Below, piece by piece: positions 50,781-60,629 of a stretch of 64,000 nucleotides of DNA. Source of the stretch: Azospirillum sp. TSH58 (GTDB lineage Bacteria; Pseudomonadota; Alphaproteobacteria; Azospirillales; Azospirillaceae); NCBI RefSeq assembly GCF_003119115.1, contig NZ_CP022364.1:334501-398500 (forward strand), written 5' to 3'. The translations under genes and the position numbers were made by a program. How positions within the stretch are numbered: the stretch's first letter is position 1; every line of letters starts with the position of its first letter. The notes below the pieces were generated by a model. That model worked only from the letters and a program-made list of their open reading frames with translations. It searched no databases and was not told where the DNA came from.

Positions 50781-52580
50781 ATGGCCGAAAACCAGGCCCC
50801 TGACGTCAAGCTTCCCGACCCGGTCGAGATGTCGCGGGCGATGACCCGCATCGCCGAGCAGAGCCAGCGGCTGGTCACCGAATTCCTGTCCCGTCAGGCC
50901 TCGGACGGCGTCGGCGCGAAGAACCCCGACCCGATGGGCGTCGGCCATGCGTTCCTGGAGATGACCACGCGCATGATGGCCGACCCGGCCAAGCTGATGA
51001 AGGCGCAGATGACGCTGTGGCAGGACTACCTGACCCTGTGGCAGCGCACCACCCAGCGCTTCTTCGGCCAGGACGCCCAGCCGGTCATCGCCCCGGCCAA
51101 GGACGACCGCCGCTTCAAGGATTCGGCCTGGGACGAGAACACCCTGTTCGACTTCATCAAGCAGTCCTACCTGCTGTCGGCCCGGTGGATGCAGTCGACG
51201 GTCAACGAGGTGGACGGGCTGGACGACCACACGGCCAAGAAGGTCGACTTCTACACCCGCCAGTTCGTCGACGCGATGGCGCCCTCCAACTTCGTCATGA
51301 CGAACCCGGAGGTGCTGCGCACGACCATCGAGACGGGCGGCGAGAACCTTGTGAAGGGCCTGGAGCATCTGCTGAAGGACCTGGAGCGCGGCAAGGGCGA
51401 GCTGCGCATCTCCATGACCGATTACGACGCCTTCCAGGTCGGCAAGAACATCGCCGTCACGCCGGGCAAGGTCGTCTTCCAGACCGATCTGATGCAGCTC
51501 ATCCAGTACACCCCGACCACGCCGGAGGTGAACAAGCGGCCGCTGATGATCGTGCCGCCCTGGATCAACAAGTACTACATCCTGGATCTGCGCGAGAAGA
51601 ACAGCTTCATCAAGTGGGCGGTGGACCAGGGCCACAGCGTCTTCGTCCTGTCCTGGGTGAACCCGGATGAGAAGCTGGCCCAGAAGGGCTTCGAAGACTA
51701 CATGGTCGAAGGCGTTCTGGCCGCGCTGGACGCCATCGAGAAGGTGACCGGCGAGAAGGACGTGAACGCCATCGGCTATTGCCTGGGCGGCACGCTGCTG
51801 GCCTCCACCCTGTCCTACATGGCCGCCAAGAAGGACGACCGCATCAAGTCGGCCACCTTCTTCACCACGATGCTGGACTTCACGGAAGCCGGCGAGCTGT
51901 CGGTCTTCATCGACGAGGAGCAGCTCACCATGATCGAGAGCCAGATGGCCCAGCAGGGCTACCTGGACGGCTCGAAGATGGCGACCACCTTCAACATGCT
52001 GCGCGCCAACGACCTGATCTGGTCGTTCGTGGTGAACAACTACCTGCTCGGCAAGGACCCGTTCCCGTTCGACCTGCTCTACTGGAACAGCGATTCGACC
52101 CGCATGCCGGCGGCGATGCACAGCTTCTACCTGCGCAACATGTACCAGAAGAACCTTCTGGCGCAGCCGGGCGGGGTGTCGCTGGGCGGCGTGCCGATCG
52201 ACCTGCGCAACGTGAAGACCCCGTCCTTCTTCCTGTCGGCCCGCGAGGACCACATCGCGCCGTGGAAGTCCACCTACATGGGCGCCCACCTGTTCTCCGG
52301 CCCGGTGAAGTTCGTGCTGGCGGCCTCCGGCCACATCGCCGGCGTGGTGAACCCGCCCGCCGCCGGCAAGTACTGCTACTGGACCAACGCCAAGCTGCCG
52401 AAGGCGTCCGACGACTGGCTGGCCTCGTCGGAGCAGACCCCCGGCTCCTGGTGGCCGGAGTGGAACAACTGGGTCTCCACCTTCTCCGACGGCAAGGTCC
52501 CGGCGCGCGATCCGGCCAAGGGCGGCCTGCCCGTTCTGGAAGACGCCCCCGGCTCCTACGCCAAGGTGCGCATCGTCTGA
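50781..52580 (+). CDS. phaC: Class I polyhydroxyalkanoate synthase
   Basis: Polymerises (R)-3-hydroxyacyl-CoA into PHA granules. 599 residues: N-terminal PhaC_N (about 105-280) then an alpha/beta-hydrolase core. Nucleophile Cys334 in the lipase-like box NAIGYCLGGTLLA, Asp490 (SAREDHIAPW) and His518 (AASGHIAGVV) complete the triad. Class I by length and absence of a PhaE/PhaR neighbour. Confidence 0.96.
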   Translation: MAENQAPDVKLPDPVEMSRAMTRIAEQSQRLVTEFLSRQASDGVGAKNPDPMGVGHAFLEMTTRMMADPAKLMKAQMTLWQDYLTLWQRTTQRFFGQDAQPVIAPAKDDRRFKDSAWDENTLFDFIKQSYLLSARWMQSTVNEVDGLDDHTAKKVDFYTRQFVDAMAPSNFVMTNPEVLRTTIETGGENLVKGLEHLLKDLERGKGELRISMTDYDAFQVGKNIAVTPGKVVFQTDLMQLIQYTPTTPEVNKRPLMIVPPWINKYYILDLREKNSFIKWAVDQGHSVFVLSWVNPDEKLAQKGFEDYMVEGVLAALDAIEKVTGEKDVNAIGYCLGGTLLASTLSYMAAKKDDRIKSATFFTTMLDFTEAGELSVFIDEEQLTMIESQMAQQGYLDGSKMATTFNMLRANDLIWSFVVNNYLLGKDPFPFDLLYWNSDSTRMPAAMHSFYLRNMYQKNLLAQPGGVSLGGVPIDLRNVKTPSFFLSAREDHIAPWKSTYMGAHLFSGPVKFVLAASGHIAGVVNPPAAGKYCYWTNAKLPKASDDWLASSEQTPGSWWPEWNNWVSTFSDGKVPARDPAKGGLPVLEDAPGSYAKVRIV

Positions 52581-52646
52581 GGTCCCGAATCTGGAGGGCG
52601 GTCCGCCGCCCTCCGGATGCCCGGACAGACAGGGACGGCCAAAAAG

Positions 52647-52680
52647 AAAAGGCCCCGGACCGAAGTCCGGGGCCTTTTCC
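52647..52680 (+). terminator. Terminator of phaC
   Basis: AAAAGGCCCCGGAC-CGAA-GTCCGGGGCCTTTTCC. Confidence 0.88.
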
Positions 52681-52690
52681 TTTGTCGGCG

Positions 52691-52718
52691 AAAGCCCCGG
52701 ACCGAGGTCCGGGGCTCC
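52691..52718 (-). terminator. Terminator of the OmpA-family gene
   Basis: AGCCCCGGACC-GA-GGTCCGGGGCT; on the minus strand it is followed by TTC. Nearly the same stem as the phaC terminator 30 bases away, so the two form tandem copies. Confidence 0.6.
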
Positions 52719-52742
52719 GTGTCCCGAAAGGGAACCAGCGCC

Positions 52743-53330
52743 TTACGACGACGGGGCGTTCGCACCGCGCGGCAGGATCTGCGCACGACGGTTGGACGGC
52801 TCGCGGACGTTCGGGCCGGTCTGCACCAGGAGCTGGCTCTCGCCCTTGCCCTCGGTGGTGATGGCGCCGGCGGCGATGCCCTTGGAAACGAGGGCCTGCT
52901 TCACCGCCTCGGCGCGACGCACCGACAGACGCTGGTTGTAGGCCGGCGAACCCGAGGTATCGGTGTGGCCGACGACATGGACGCGGGCGTTGGCGCCCTT
53001 GCCGATGGCGGCGGCCGCATCGCCGATCACGCGATCGGCGGCCGGGGTGACGTTGGCCTTATCCCAGTCGAAGAACACGAGGTATTCGGTCTGGGCGCGG
53101 GCGGCCGGGGCCGGGGCAACCGCCGGAGCGGCGGCCGGCGGGCACTTGAAGCTGCCCTGGTGGGTGGCGTAGCCGCCATCCGCCGTGCGGACCGGGGTGT
53201 CGTTCCAGCCGATGACCGGATTGCACCACTCGGCGGTGTCGGCGCTCTGGGCCTGAGCCCCGGCGGTCAGGCCGAAAGCGACGACGGCGGCCGGCACGAC
53301 GGCCATGGTAGCGCGGAAGAAGCTGTTCAT
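52743..53330 (-). CDS. OmpA-family outer-membrane/peptidoglycan-associated protein
   Basis: 195 residues. Signal peptide (AAVVAFGLTAGAQAQS), a short Cys-containing N-terminal part (AEWCNPVIGWNDT ... FKCP), an Ala/Pro linker and a C-terminal OmpA domain (about 80-190) with peptidoglycan-binding HVVGHTDTSGSPAYNQRLS. No beta-barrel is present, so it may be periplasmic or anchored differently. The 213-base upstream gap shows no clear element. Confidence 0.9.
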   Translation of the reverse strand: MNSFFRATMAVVPAAVVAFGLTAGAQAQSADTAEWCNPVIGWNDTPVRTADGGYATHQGSFKCPPAAAPAVAPAPAARAQTEYLVFFDWDKANVTPAADRVIGDAAAAIGKGANARVHVVGHTDTSGSPAYNQRLSVRRAEAVKQALVSKGIAAGAITTEGKGESQLLVQTGPNVREPSNRRAQILPRGANAPSS

Positions 53331-53543
53331 TTCTCCACTCCCTTAGAGACACTCTCCCTACCGCTTGGCTCGCGGAGGACGAATCGCACAAACGATAGGA
53401 CATATCGCGTGCATGTAACGTGACAAAACGCGAAACATGTGGGGTTTGTCCACGTACAAACATACCCTCCGGAAGTCCTACACGTTTCGTGCCGGTGTCA
53501 CTGTTGCTAGTATGCCACAGTGCTGCGACGCACTAAAGAGGTA

Positions 53544-54086
53544 TTAGCCTTCTCTGTAGATTTGAGCAAGCCGCACGTAGTTCCGGACGTTTACCGGGAA
53601 GAAAGATGTGTCCTTTTCCGTAAGTGCACGCACGGGTCTTGCGGGACTTCCGGCCCAAAGTTGCCCGGCGGCCACACGCTTCCCCGGGGTCACCAGGGCC
53701 CCGGCGGCCACCATGGCCCCCGACTCGACGTAGGCCCCGTCCATCACGCAGGCCTGCATGCCGATGAAGCAGCCGCTCTCCAGCGTGCAGGCGTGCAGCA
53801 GGGCCATGTGGCCGATCGACACGTCGTCGCCGATGTAGGTCCCCTGCCCCGCCGAGGCGACGTGAATGACGGTGCCGTCCTGGATGTTGGTCCGGGCACC
53901 GATTCGGATCTCGTTGACGTCGCCGCGGATGGTGCAGCCGAACCAGACGCTGCTGCCCGGCCCGATCTCCACGTCGCCGATGACCGAGGCCGTGGGAGCC
54001 ACATAGACGCTGGGGTCGATCTTCGGGTGCGTGCCCTGGAAGGGCAGGATCAGGCCGGACATGGCGGGCTGCCTCTCGTCGCTCAC
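53544..54086 (-). CDS. Gamma-carbonic anhydrase-like protein (second copy)
   Basis: 180 residues of hexapeptide repeats (SGLILPFQGTHPKIDPSVYV start; turns at about 20-150), with metal-site His in VIHVASAG and GHMALLHAC. Its ATG overlaps the argC stop (ATGA), so it is co-translated with argC. Related to the protein at 3368-3916; activity is not certain. Confidence 0.88.
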   Translation of the reverse strand: MSDERQPAMSGLILPFQGTHPKIDPSVYVAPTASVIGDVEIGPGSSVWFGCTIRGDVNEIRIGARTNIQDGTVIHVASAGQGTYIGDDVSIGHMALLHACTLESGCFIGMQACVMDGAYVESGAMVAAGALVTPGKRVAAGQLWAGSPARPVRALTEKDTSFFPVNVRNYVRLAQIYREG

Positions 54087-55135
54087 GGGAACAGCGGGGC
54101 CTGCTCCAGGCCGGTCGTCTCGCCCAGGCCGAACATGACGTTCATGTTCTGGATGGCCTGGCCGGAGGCGCCCTTCACCAGATTGTCGATGACCGACACG
54201 ATGATGGCGCCGCGCGGGGTGCGGTCGGGGAACACGCCGATCAGCGCCTGGTTGGAGGCGCGGACGTGGCGGGTCGCCGGGGCGATGCCCGCCGCCGTGA
54301 CGTTCACGAAGGGCTCCGATTCGTAGCGCGCGGTCAGGGTGGCGCGCAGGTCGTCGGCGGTGACCCCGTCGGCCATGCGGACGTAGATCGTCGCCATCAT
54401 GCCGCGGTTCATCGGGACGAGGTGCGGCGTGAAGCTGACGGTCACCGGACGCCCGGCGGCCAGCCGCAGCTCCTGCTCGATCTCCGGCATGTGGCGGTGG
54501 TGGCCGACGCCGTAGGCGTTGAAGCCCTCCGACACCTCGGTGAAGAGGTTCTGCTGCTTGGCGTCGCGCCCGGCGCCGGAGACGCCCGACTTGGCGTCGA
54601 TCACGATCCCGCCCGGCTCGATCATCTCGTCCATCAGCAGCGGCAGCAGGGCCAGCAGCGAGCAGGTGGGGTAGCAGCCGGGGTTGGCGACCACGCGCGC
54701 CTTGCGCACGCCCTGCCGGTTGAACTCGGTCAGGCCGTAGGCGACCTCCTTCTGAAGGTCCACGGCGCGGTGCTCATGCCCGTACCAGGTGGCGTATTCG
54801 GCGGGGTCGGACAGGCGGAAGTCGGCGGACAGGTCCACCACCTTGATGTGGCGCGGCAGGCCGGCGATGACCTCCTGCGTGGTGCCGTGCGGCAGGGCGC
54901 AGAAAACGGCGTCCAGCTTGTCCCAGGCGACCTCCTCGATCTTCACGAGACCGGGCAGGTTGAACTGGCCCAGATGCGGGAACACCTCCGCCATGGGCTT
55001 CCCCGCCTGTCGCTCGGCCGTCAGCGCGCAGATCTCCACGCCGGGATGGCGCAGAAGCATGCGCACCAGCTCGGCGCCGGTGTAACCGGACGCACCGAGA
55101 ATGCCGACGCGGATGGGGGAAGTGCTGTTGGCCAT
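54083..55135 (-). CDS. argC: N-acetyl-gamma-glutamyl-phosphate reductase
   Basis: Third step of arginine synthesis. 350 residues, type 1: NADP motif GILGASGYTGAELVRML and catalytic Cys in VANPGCYPTCSLLALLPL, then SGVSGAGRDAKQQN. It lies downstream of rplM-rpsI in the same direction but after a terminator. Confidence 0.96.
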   Translation of the reverse strand: MANSTSPIRVGILGASGYTGAELVRMLLRHPGVEICALTAERQAGKPMAEVFPHLGQFNLPGLVKIEEVAWDKLDAVFCALPHGTTQEVIAGLPRHIKVVDLSADFRLSDPAEYATWYGHEHRAVDLQKEVAYGLTEFNRQGVRKARVVANPGCYPTCSLLALLPLLMDEMIEPGGIVIDAKSGVSGAGRDAKQQNLFTEVSEGFNAYGVGHHRHMPEIEQELRLAAGRPVTVSFTPHLVPMNRGMMATIYVRMADGVTADDLRATLTARYESEPFVNVTAAGIAPATRHVRASNQALIGVFPDRTPRGAIIVSVIDNLVKGASGQAIQNMNVMFGLGETTGLEQAPLFP

Positions 55136-55207
55136 GGACGCTGTTCCTTTTGACGCACGGGGATGGGCACGGAACGGTGAAGACGAGTGAAACAGACCTG
55201 AAACAAG

Positions 55208-55240
55208 AAAGGGGCGCCCCGTCGGGACGCCCCTCGCTTG
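55208..55240 (-). terminator. Terminator of rplM-rpsI
   Basis: On the minus strand GGGGCGTCCC-GACG-GGGCGCCCC, then TTTCTTGTTT. Confidence 0.75.
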
Positions 55241-55270
55241 TACAGCAGTAACGCGGGTCCGCGGTAGGCT

Positions 55271-55753
55271 TTAGCGCTTCGAGAACTGGAAGCTGCGGCG
55301 GGCCTTGGCCTTGCCGTACTTCTTACGCTCGACGACGCGGGCGTCGCGGGTCAGGAAGCCGGCGGCCTTCAGCGGCGGACGGAGCGCCGGCTCGAAGTAG
55401 GTCAGCGCCTTGGAGATGCCGTGACGGACCGCACCGGCCTGGCCGGACAGACCACCGCCGGCCACCGTGACCATCACGTCGAACTGGTCGGCGCGGTCGG
55501 TGATGCCGAAGGGCTGGGCAATCATCATGCGCAGCACCGGGCGGGCGAAGTAGACTTCCTGGTCGCGGCCGTTGATGACGATCTTGCCGGAGCCCGGCTT
55601 GATCCACACGCGGGCGACGGCGTCCTTGCGCTTGCCGGTGGCGTAGGCGCGGCCCTGGGCGTCCAGCTTCGGGGCGACCACTTCGGCGGAGGCGGCGGCC
55701 GGAGCGGCAGCGATGTCCTTCAGGCCGGAAAGGGTGGTGGTAACCTGAGCCAT
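55271..55753 (-). CDS. rpsI: Ribosomal protein S9
   Basis: 160 residues. The N-terminal 35 are Ala-rich and specific to alphaproteobacteria. Core begins [21 protein letters not shown] and ends with the P-site tail [11 protein letters not shown]. It follows rplM by four bases. Confidence 0.98.
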   Translation of the reverse strand: MAQVTTTLSGLKDIAAAPAAASAEVVAPKLDAQGRAYATGKRKDAVARVWIKPGSGKIVINGRDQEVYFARPVLRMMIAQPFGITDRADQFDVMVTVAGGGLSGQAGAVRHGISKALTYFEPALRPPLKAAGFLTRDARVVERKKYGKAKARRSFQFSKR

Positions 55754-55757
55754 TGGA

Positions 55758-56228
55758 TTACGCGCTCCGCTTATTCTTCGGGTTCATGGCCGCAACGTCG
55801 AGAGCGACCGGCTGCTGCGCCTCGTGCGGGTGGGCGGCGCCCTTGTAGACCTTCAGGTGGGTCATCACCTTGCGGCCGAGCGGACCGCGCGGAACCATGC
55901 GCTCCACGGCCTTCTCGATCACGCGCTCCGGGTACTTGCCGTCCAGGATCTGGCCCTTGGAACGGCCCTTGATGCCGCCCGGATAACCGGTGTGCCAGTA
56001 GAAGATGTCGTCCTGGCGCTTGTTGCCGGTCAGCTTGACCTTCTCCGCGTTGATCACGACGACATGGTCGCCGCAATCCATGTGCGGGGTGAAGGTCGGC
56101 TTGTTCTTGCCGCGCAGGATGTTCGCCAGGATGCTGGCAAGCCGGCCGAGAACGAGGCCGTCGGCATCGACGACGTACCACTTCTTCTCGATGTCGGTCG
56201 GCTTCAGATTGAAGGTCTTCATCGCCAC
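55758..56228 (-). CDS. rplM: Ribosomal protein L13
   Basis: 156 residues: [20 protein letters not shown], the [18 protein letters not shown] core and [20 protein letters not shown]. First gene of the usual rplM-rpsI operon. Confidence 0.98.
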   Translation of the reverse strand: MAMKTFNLKPTDIEKKWYVVDADGLVLGRLASILANILRGKNKPTFTPHMDCGDHVVVINAEKVKLTGNKRQDDIFYWHTGYPGGIKGRSKGQILDGKYPERVIEKAVERMVPRGPLGRKVMTHLKVYKGAAHPHEAQQPVALDVAAMNPKNKRSA

Positions 56229-56329
56229 ACTCGTTGACTAAACGTGGATCGGCGGGCCACCGAAACTGGACGTTCAATCCCCGGGGCGCCGAAGCGGCCG
56301 GTTTTGTACGCAGGGCACGGGGTCCCTGT

Positions 56330-56418
56330 CAACGGAAAAATATCCGTTTCATATCAACGCCCTACGATCGCGGTATCATTTTACCGCGAAAGCAAAGCTG
56401 TTGATATCATTGACGTTT
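56330..56418. repeat. AT-rich stretch with nested inverted repeats
   Basis: Within the 190-base gap before rplM: ACGGA-AAAATA-TCCGT (about 56331-56347), TCGCGGTA-TCATT-TTACCGCGA (about 56368-56389), and GATATCA motifs on both sides. A further GGTATC-CT-GATACC lies inside the end of the thioesterase gene. Likely the rplM promoter region or a regulator site; owner unknown. Confidence 0.4.
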
Positions 56419-56901
56419 TCAGGCGCTCTCCGGATCATGGTATCCTGATACCGCGAGCGTTACGGGATCGTGCGGCGGAATCGAGTAGGTGCCGGTGGCG
56501 TGCGCCACGGGCTCCGGATCGCCCTCGGAGAACAGCAGGACCTCGCCGTAGGCCAGCCGCTTGCCCATCTTCAGGATCCGGCAATCCGCGGTGATGGCGA
56601 CCGGCGCCGGGCGGCGCAGGAAGTTGATGGTCATGCTGGTGGTCACCGCCAGTTCCACCCGCCCGATCAGGCTGAGCACCGCCGCGTAGAGCGCCACATC
56701 GGCCAGCCCGAACATCGCCGGTCCGGTCACCGTGCCGCCGGGACGGACGAAGCTGTCGTTGTAGGGCAGCTTCATGCGCACGGTTCCGGCGCCGAGCTGT
56801 TCGATGGTGATCCCGTAATTGCCGACCAGCGGCACGCCCTCGCGAATCAGGGCTTCCAGTTCCTCGGCGGACACGACCGGCGCGCTCATTCCCTCACCCA
56901 T
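56419..56901 (-). CDS. PaaI-type hotdog thioesterase
   Basis: 160 residues of the hotdog fold: NDSFVRPGGTVTGPAMFGLA (catalytic-region helix), ADVALYAAVLSLIG and TTSMTINFLRRPAPVAI. Hydrolyses acyl-CoA, likely aromatic or medium-chain. The start at 56901 (or 56889) has no strong ribosome-binding site. Substrate unknown. Confidence 0.85.
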   Translation of the reverse strand: MGEGMSAPVVSAEELEALIREGVPLVGNYGITIEQLGAGTVRMKLPYNDSFVRPGGTVTGPAMFGLADVALYAAVLSLIGRVELAVTTSMTINFLRRPAPVAITADCRILKMGKRLAYGEVLLFSEGDPEPVAHATGTYSIPPHDPVTLAVSGYHDPESA

Positions 56902-57148
56902 GGTTTTTCTTATGGACGCCCAATCATGGCGAACATCGCCCGGCCCGCCAAGCGCGTCGCGCCGCCATGAATTTTACACAATCCCGCAAACCTATCGGGC
57001 GTTAAATCTACAATATCAATCAACAAACAGGTTGAGTTGTCCGCCGCCGCACCGTTAGATGGGCGGACCACACGCCCGGTTCCGTGGCGGGGGCGGTCGG
57101 GGTACTGTTCCCGCCAACGATCAAAACATCCGGGAGGATTGGACAGCG

Positions 57149-57967
57149 ATGAACGACACCCCACCCGCCGCCGGGCCCCTCGCCAGCGACCACGCGCCGC
57201 TGGTTCTCCGCCAGGACCGCGACGGAGTCGCGACCCTGACGCTGAACCGCCCGCAGGCGCGCAACGCCCTGTCCGTCGGGCTGATGGGCGCGCTGCAAGC
57301 GGAGCTGGACGCCATCCACCAGGACTCCACGGTCCGCGTCGTCGTGCTGGCCGGGGCCGGACCGGCCTTCTGCGCCGGGCACGACCTGAAGGAGATGCGC
57401 GCCAACCCGGACCGCGCGGCCTATGAATCGCTGTTCGTCCAGTGCTCCAGGCTGATGCTGACGGTCAGCCGCATCCGCCAGCCGGTGATCGCCAAGGTGC
57501 ACGGGATCGCCACGGCGGCGGGTTGCCAGCTCGTCGCCACCTGCGACCTTGCCTATTGCGCCGACACGGCGCGATTCGCCACGCCGGGCGTGAACATCGG
57601 CCTGTTCTGCTCCACCCCCATGGTGGCGCTGAGCCGCGCCGTCGGGCGCAAGGCGGCCATGGAAATGCTGCTGCTCGGCGATTTGATCGGCGCCGAGGAG
57701 GCGGAGCGCATCGGCCTCGTCAACCACGCGGTGCCGGCCGACCGGCTCGACGCCGTGGTGGCCGAGGCCGCCGGCAAGATCGCCGCGAAGTCGCCGCTGA
57801 CCCTCGCCATCGGCAAGGAGGCCTTTTACCGCCAGATCGAGCTGGACGTGGAGGAGGCCTACGCCTACGCCGCCCGCGTGATGACCGAGAACATGCTGGC
57901 CCGCGACGCCGAGGAGGGCATCGACGCCTTCCTGCAGAAGCGCGCCCCGGTGTGGTGCGGCCAATGA
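57149..57967 (+). CDS. Enoyl-CoA hydratase/isomerase-family protein
   Basis: 272 residues, crotonase fold. Oxyanion-hole segments AFCAGHDLKEMRAN (about 75) and KVHGIATAAGCQLVATCDL (about 113-131). Resembles ECHDC3-type proteins. Start at 57149 follows GGGAGG. Overlaps the next gene by four bases (ATGA). Confidence 0.9.
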   Translation: MNDTPPAAGPLASDHAPLVLRQDRDGVATLTLNRPQARNALSVGLMGALQAELDAIHQDSTVRVVVLAGAGPAFCAGHDLKEMRANPDRAAYESLFVQCSRLMLTVSRIRQPVIAKVHGIATAAGCQLVATCDLAYCADTARFATPGVNIGLFCSTPMVALSRAVGRKAAMEMLLLGDLIGAEEAERIGLVNHAVPADRLDAVVAEAAGKIAAKSPLTLAIGKEAFYRQIELDVEEAYAYAARVMTENMLARDAEEGIDAFLQKRAPVWCGQ

Positions 57968-58482
57968 GCGGCCCCGCCCCCTCGCACGACGGCTACAGCG
58001 ACGACTTCATCCGCCAGCTCCTGGACCGGGTGAAGACCATCGCCCTGGTCGGCGCGTCGAACGACCCGGTGAAGGCCAGCTTCATCGTTCTGAAGTACCT
58101 GCGCGACAAGGGCTACCGGGTCATCCCCGTCAACCCGAAGCTGGCCGGCCAGACCATCCTCGGCGAGCGCGTCCACGCCAGCCTGTCGGAGCTGCCGGAG
58201 CCGCCGGACATGGTGGACGTCTTCCGCAACGCCGCCGCCGCCGCCGGCGTGACGGACGAGGCCATCGCCATCGGCGCCAAGGTGGTGTGGATGCAGCTCG
58301 GCGTGCGCAACGACGAGGCGGCGGCGCGGGCCGAGGCGGCCGGGCTGACCGTGGTCATGAACCGCTGCCCCAAGATCGAACTTCAGCGCCTGTTCCACGA
58401 GATCGGGCGCATCGGCGTCAACTCCAACATCCTGACGTCCAAGAAGGCCGCACCGGCCAAATCCTTCAAAAAACTGATGTGA
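57964..58482 (+). CDS. CoA-binding protein (YccU-like)
   Basis: 172 residues with a Rossmann-type CoA-binding domain: VKTIALVGASNDPVKASFIV and VIPVNPKLAGQTILGE, VVWMQLGVRNDEAAARA and the conserved NRCPKIE. Function not established. Translationally coupled to the upstream enoyl-CoA hydratase gene, 18 bases before metY. Confidence 0.9.
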   Translation: MSGPAPSHDGYSDDFIRQLLDRVKTIALVGASNDPVKASFIVLKYLRDKGYRVIPVNPKLAGQTILGERVHASLSELPEPPDMVDVFRNAAAAAGVTDEAIAIGAKVVWMQLGVRNDEAAARAEAAGLTVVMNRCPKIELQRLFHEIGRIGVNSNILTSKKAAPAKSFKKLM

Positions 58483-58500
58483 AAAGCAGAGGAAGCCATC

Positions 58501-59790
58501 ATGAGCGAGCAGAAGTCCTTCGGTTTCGAAACCCGCGCCATCCACGCGGGCGCCGCCCCCGACCCCGCCACCGGGGCGCGCCAGACGCCGATCTACCAGA
58601 CCACCAGCTTCGTCTTCGACGACGTGGACGACGCCGCCTCGCTGTTCAACCTTCAGAAGGTCGGCTTCATCTACTCCCGCCTGACCAACCCGACCGTGTC
58701 GGTGCTGGAGGAGCGGCTCGCCAATCTGGAGGGCGGCGCCGGGGCCACGGCCACCTCGTCCGGCCACGCCGCGCAGCTGCTCGCCCTGTTCCCGCTGATG
58801 GAGCCGGGCGACGAGATCGTCGCCTCGCGCAAGCTCTACGGCGGCACGCTCAACCAGCTCGGCACCAGCTTCCCGCGCGCCTTCGGCTGGAAGTCCGTCT
58901 TCGTGGACACCGACCAGCCGGAGAACGTCCGCGCCGCCATCACCGCGAAGACCAAGGCGATCTTCGTGGAAAGCCTCGCCAACCCCGGCGGCGTGGTCAC
59001 CGATCTGGAGGCCATCGCCAAGATCGCCGACGAGGCCGGCATTCCGCTGATCGTCGACAACACGCTGGCGACGCCGTACCTGATCAACCCGATCCAGTGG
59101 GGCGCCACGCTGGTCGTGCATTCGACCACGAAGTTCCTGTCGGGCAACGGCACCTCGGTCGGCGGCGTGGTCATCGACAGCGGCACCTTCGACTGGGGCA
59201 AGTCCGGCAAGTTCCCCGCCCTGTCGGAGCCGGACGCCGGCTATCACGGGCTGAAGTTCCAGGAGACCTTCGGTCATCTGGCCTTCACCATCCACGGCCA
59301 CGCCGTCGGCCTGCGCGACCTCGGGCCGAGCCAGGCGCCGCTGAACGCCTTCCTGACGCTGAACGGCATCGAGACGCTGCCGCTGCGCATGCAGCGCCAC
59401 AGCGACAGCGCCCTGAAGGTCGCGCAGTACCTGGAGAGCCATCCGGCGGTGGGCTGGGTCAGCTACGCCGGGCTGGAATCGTCCAAGTACAACACCCTGG
59501 CCAAGAAGTACCTGCCCAAGGGGGCCGGCGCCGTGCTGACCTTCGGCGTCAAGGGCGGCTTCGACGCCGGCGTGAAGGTGGTGGAGAACGTCCAGCTCCT
59601 CAGCCACCTCGCCAACATCGGCGACAGCCGGTCGCTGATCATCCACCCCTCCTCGACCACGCACCGCCAGCTGTCGCCGGAGGCCCAGGCCCAGGCGGGC
59701 GCCGGTCCGGACGTGCTGCGCCTGTCCATCGGGCTGGAGAGCGTCGAGGACATCATCGCCGACCTCGACCGCGCCCTATCGGCCGCCTGA
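58501..59790 (+). CDS. metY: O-acetylhomoserine sulfhydrylase
   Basis: PLP enzyme adding sulfide to O-acetylhomoserine. 429 residues: TRAIHAGAAPDPATGARQTP start, GGAGATATSSGHAAQLLAL and the PLP Lys in LVVHSTTKFLSGNGTSVGG. Length and opening fit MetY rather than MetB/MetC. A short duplication (GCCGCCTGAT) surrounds the stop codon. Confidence 0.94.
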   Translation: MSEQKSFGFETRAIHAGAAPDPATGARQTPIYQTTSFVFDDVDDAASLFNLQKVGFIYSRLTNPTVSVLEERLANLEGGAGATATSSGHAAQLLALFPLMEPGDEIVASRKLYGGTLNQLGTSFPRAFGWKSVFVDTDQPENVRAAITAKTKAIFVESLANPGGVVTDLEAIAKIADEAGIPLIVDNTLATPYLINPIQWGATLVVHSTTKFLSGNGTSVGGVVIDSGTFDWGKSGKFPALSEPDAGYHGLKFQETFGHLAFTIHGHAVGLRDLGPSQAPLNAFLTLNGIETLPLRMQRHSDSALKVAQYLESHPAVGWVSYAGLESSKYNTLAKKYLPKGAGAVLTFGVKGGFDAGVKVVENVQLLSHLANIGDSRSLIIHPSSTTHRQLSPEAQAQAGAGPDVLRLSIGLESVEDIIADLDRALSAA

Positions 59791-59962
59791 TTGGCCGCCG
59801 CCTGATGCCGGTTCCCCTCCGTCCGCCGCGGCGTCCGGCCCGGCGGGCGGGGGATACCCCGCAAGAGGTAGGCGTGACGCGAAGGGCTGAGCGCTGGCCG
59901 TTCCATTGACCTCCGCAGGTCATAGCACCGACCCTGAGGCGAACAGGGCGGGGAAGCGAGGC

Positions 59963-60625
59963 ATGAGCGGACGGCTCAGGCGGGGAGTGACGGCGGTCGC
60001 GTTGCTGGGGCTGGGCGGCTGCGCGGGCGCGCCGGTGGCGATGACCGCCGCCTCCTTCGCCGTGGACGGGCTTCTCTATGTCGGAACCAGCAAGAGCAGC
60101 ACCGACCATATGCTGTCGGCGATGCTGCAGCAGGATTGCGCGACCCTCCGCGTCCTGAGCCAAGGCTATGTCTGCAAGCCGGTGATCGTGCCGGTGGTCC
60201 GCAGCGCGGAGAGCGTGCCGGTCCCCCTTCCGGAGCCGGAACCGTCGCCGTCCCCCGCTCCGCCACCGCCCGCGCCGCTTCCCGTGACCGCGGAGGTGGA
60301 GATCGCCGCGCTGCCGCCGATGCCGCGTCCCGTCGAACGGCGCTTCCTCGTGGTGGCGGGCAGCTTTTCCAAGCGTGGACAGGCGGAAGCCCAGCGCGCG
60401 CGGCTGGGCCATCCGGAGGCCGACATCGTGACGGCCGACGTGCAGGGCCGGCGCATCCACCGGCTCGTCCTGCCGCCAGAGGACCGCCCGACCGCCTTGC
60501 GCCGCTTGGCGGAGATCCGCGCCGCCGGGGTCGGCGACGCGTGGCTCCTGACCTGGAAGGGGAGGACGGTGGTGGCCGACCTGCCCGGCGATGCGCCCTA
60601 CCCGAGCCTTCCGGACCAAATGTAA
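59963..60625 (+). CDS. SPOR-domain lipoprotein
   Basis: 220 residues. Lipobox LGGC (ALLGLGGCAGAP) predicts lipid anchoring. A Pro-rich linker (about 90-120) leads to a C-terminal SPOR-like domain (FLVVAGSFSKRGQAEAQRAR ... DAWLLTWKG) that would bind denuded peptidoglycan. An in-frame ATG lies 57 bases upstream, but the signal peptide fits the start at 59963. Function unknown; probably cell envelope. Confidence 0.8.
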   Translation: MSGRLRRGVTAVALLGLGGCAGAPVAMTAASFAVDGLLYVGTSKSSTDHMLSAMLQQDCATLRVLSQGYVCKPVIVPVVRSAESVPVPLPEPEPSPSPAPPPPAPLPVTAEVEIAALPPMPRPVERRFLVVAGSFSKRGQAEAQRARLGHPEADIVTADVQGRRIHRLVLPPEDRPTALRRLAEIRAAGVGDAWLLTWKGRTVVADLPGDAPYPSLPDQM

Positions 60626-60629
60626 GCCG

